A program made the translations under genes and the position numbers. DNA of 64,000 nucleotides, taken from Lunularia cruciata. Its lineage: Eukaryota > Streptophyta > Marchantiopsida > Lunulariales > Lunulariaceae. The stretch covers positions 25,053,001 through 25,117,000 of the forward strand of contig OX419758.1 of NCBI GenBank assembly GCA_948567375.1, read 5' to 3'. Positions 63,655 to 64,000 of this stretch are shown piece by piece; positions within the stretch are counted from its first letter, which is position 1; every line of letters begins with the position of its first letter. The notes under the pieces were generated by a model, which searched no databases, was not told the origin of the DNA, and saw only the letters and a list, made by a program, of their open reading frames with translations.

Positions 63655-64000
63655 GACCAACCTCATTGCTATAGAGAAGGTGGCTAGTGCGAGTTGAAAT
63701 GACCTAATGGATGGTTGAGCTAGGATCCAAGAGCTTGCACCCTTGCTGGAGCAAGAGCAAAGACATGCTCTAGTGGCCTGAGGAATGGACAAGTCAACTA
63801 AGAGAGAATGTAGCATATGCTTATATTGTCATTTTGTCAAGGAAGATTACAAAATTTTGGTCCAATTTGATGGTGGTGAAGCAAAGGATGGAAGGTCCTG
63901 TTGTGCACGTGAGTATAGACCATCTCTTGTATTTTGAAAGAACACTTGGAGAGAAATGGACCACTCCTCCATCTTGGTCACATATATCTCCACAATTGGC
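63655..64000 (-). mobile_element. LINE-like fragment continuing off the window
   Basis: It parallels 54003-54330 (GAAGGTGGCTAGTGCGAGTTG, GGAGCAAGAGCAAAGACATGC, AGTCAACTAAGAGAG). It runs to the window edge, so its extent is unknown. No open frame is kept. Confidence 0.7.

Overview
This window looks like nuclear DNA from a land plant with a large, repeat-rich genome, perhaps a gymnosperm. The pointers are several degenerate Ty3/gypsy retrotransposon families nested in one another, very long LTRs, a non-LTR retroelement, and one plausible expressed host gene: a class II cytosolic small heat-shock protein (sHSP). Its coding region carries an intron, which is not typical of flowering-plant class II sHSP genes. 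The species call is inference; nothing in the sequence fixes it. No rRNA, tRNA, CRISPR array or bacterial-type gene was seen.

Family names used here are local labels. Family A is a chromovirus (integrase plus chromodomain, LTR about 400-425 bp with arrays of heat-shock-element-like motifs). Family B is a gypsy element with LTRs of about 690 bp, an extra zinc-knuckle ORF ahead of gag, and Athila/Tat-like RT wording. Family D is a gypsy element with LTRs of about 3.79 kb that themselves carry a large coiled-coil reading frame. Family E is a gypsy element whose integrase runs into a PHD-type zinc finger. F is a GA-rich dispersed repeat, G a short dispersed repeat, and there is one LINE-like element.

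Layout: 1-765 inverted F repeat; 770-2195 inverted A fragment; 2200-5529 A (gag end to integrase) interrupted by a solo B LTR (4642-5334); 5530-20409 B sequence (at least two partial copies, minus strand) interrupted by an internal-less D derivative (7659-8744) and by a D element (LTR 14546-18338, pol 18339-20269); 20410-21325 a palindromic pair of B LTR pieces; 21326-24737 E integrase-PHD and E LTR; 24738-34719 a B element with both LTRs and an A element nested in it (28924-31096); 34720-36225 the remainder of the A element that was broken at 5529. 36226-40590 is unassigned. 40590-50150 is F/G repeat DNA with several tandem arrays and a solo D LTR (43241-47030) flanked by a perfect 5-bp duplication. 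50885-56260 is a LINE-like element (minus strand) interrupted by a candidate solo E LTR. 56900-59230 holds tandem arrays and duplicated pieces of the sHSP 3' end. The sHSP gene lies at 59358-60142 (minus), with TATA box and heat-shock elements to about 60750. 60760-62240 shows nothing, and 62240-64000 is a second LINE fragment split by a solo B LTR.

Nearly all retroelement ORFs are broken by stops and frameshifts, so the mobile DNA here is mostly fossil. The sHSP gene appears intact (154 codons after splicing). Most notable for follow-up: the protein-coding LTR of family D, the heat-shock-element arrays in the LTRs of family A, the PHD-bearing integrase of family E, the extra zinc-knuckle ORF of family B, and the intron-containing sHSP gene with its duplicated 3' flank.
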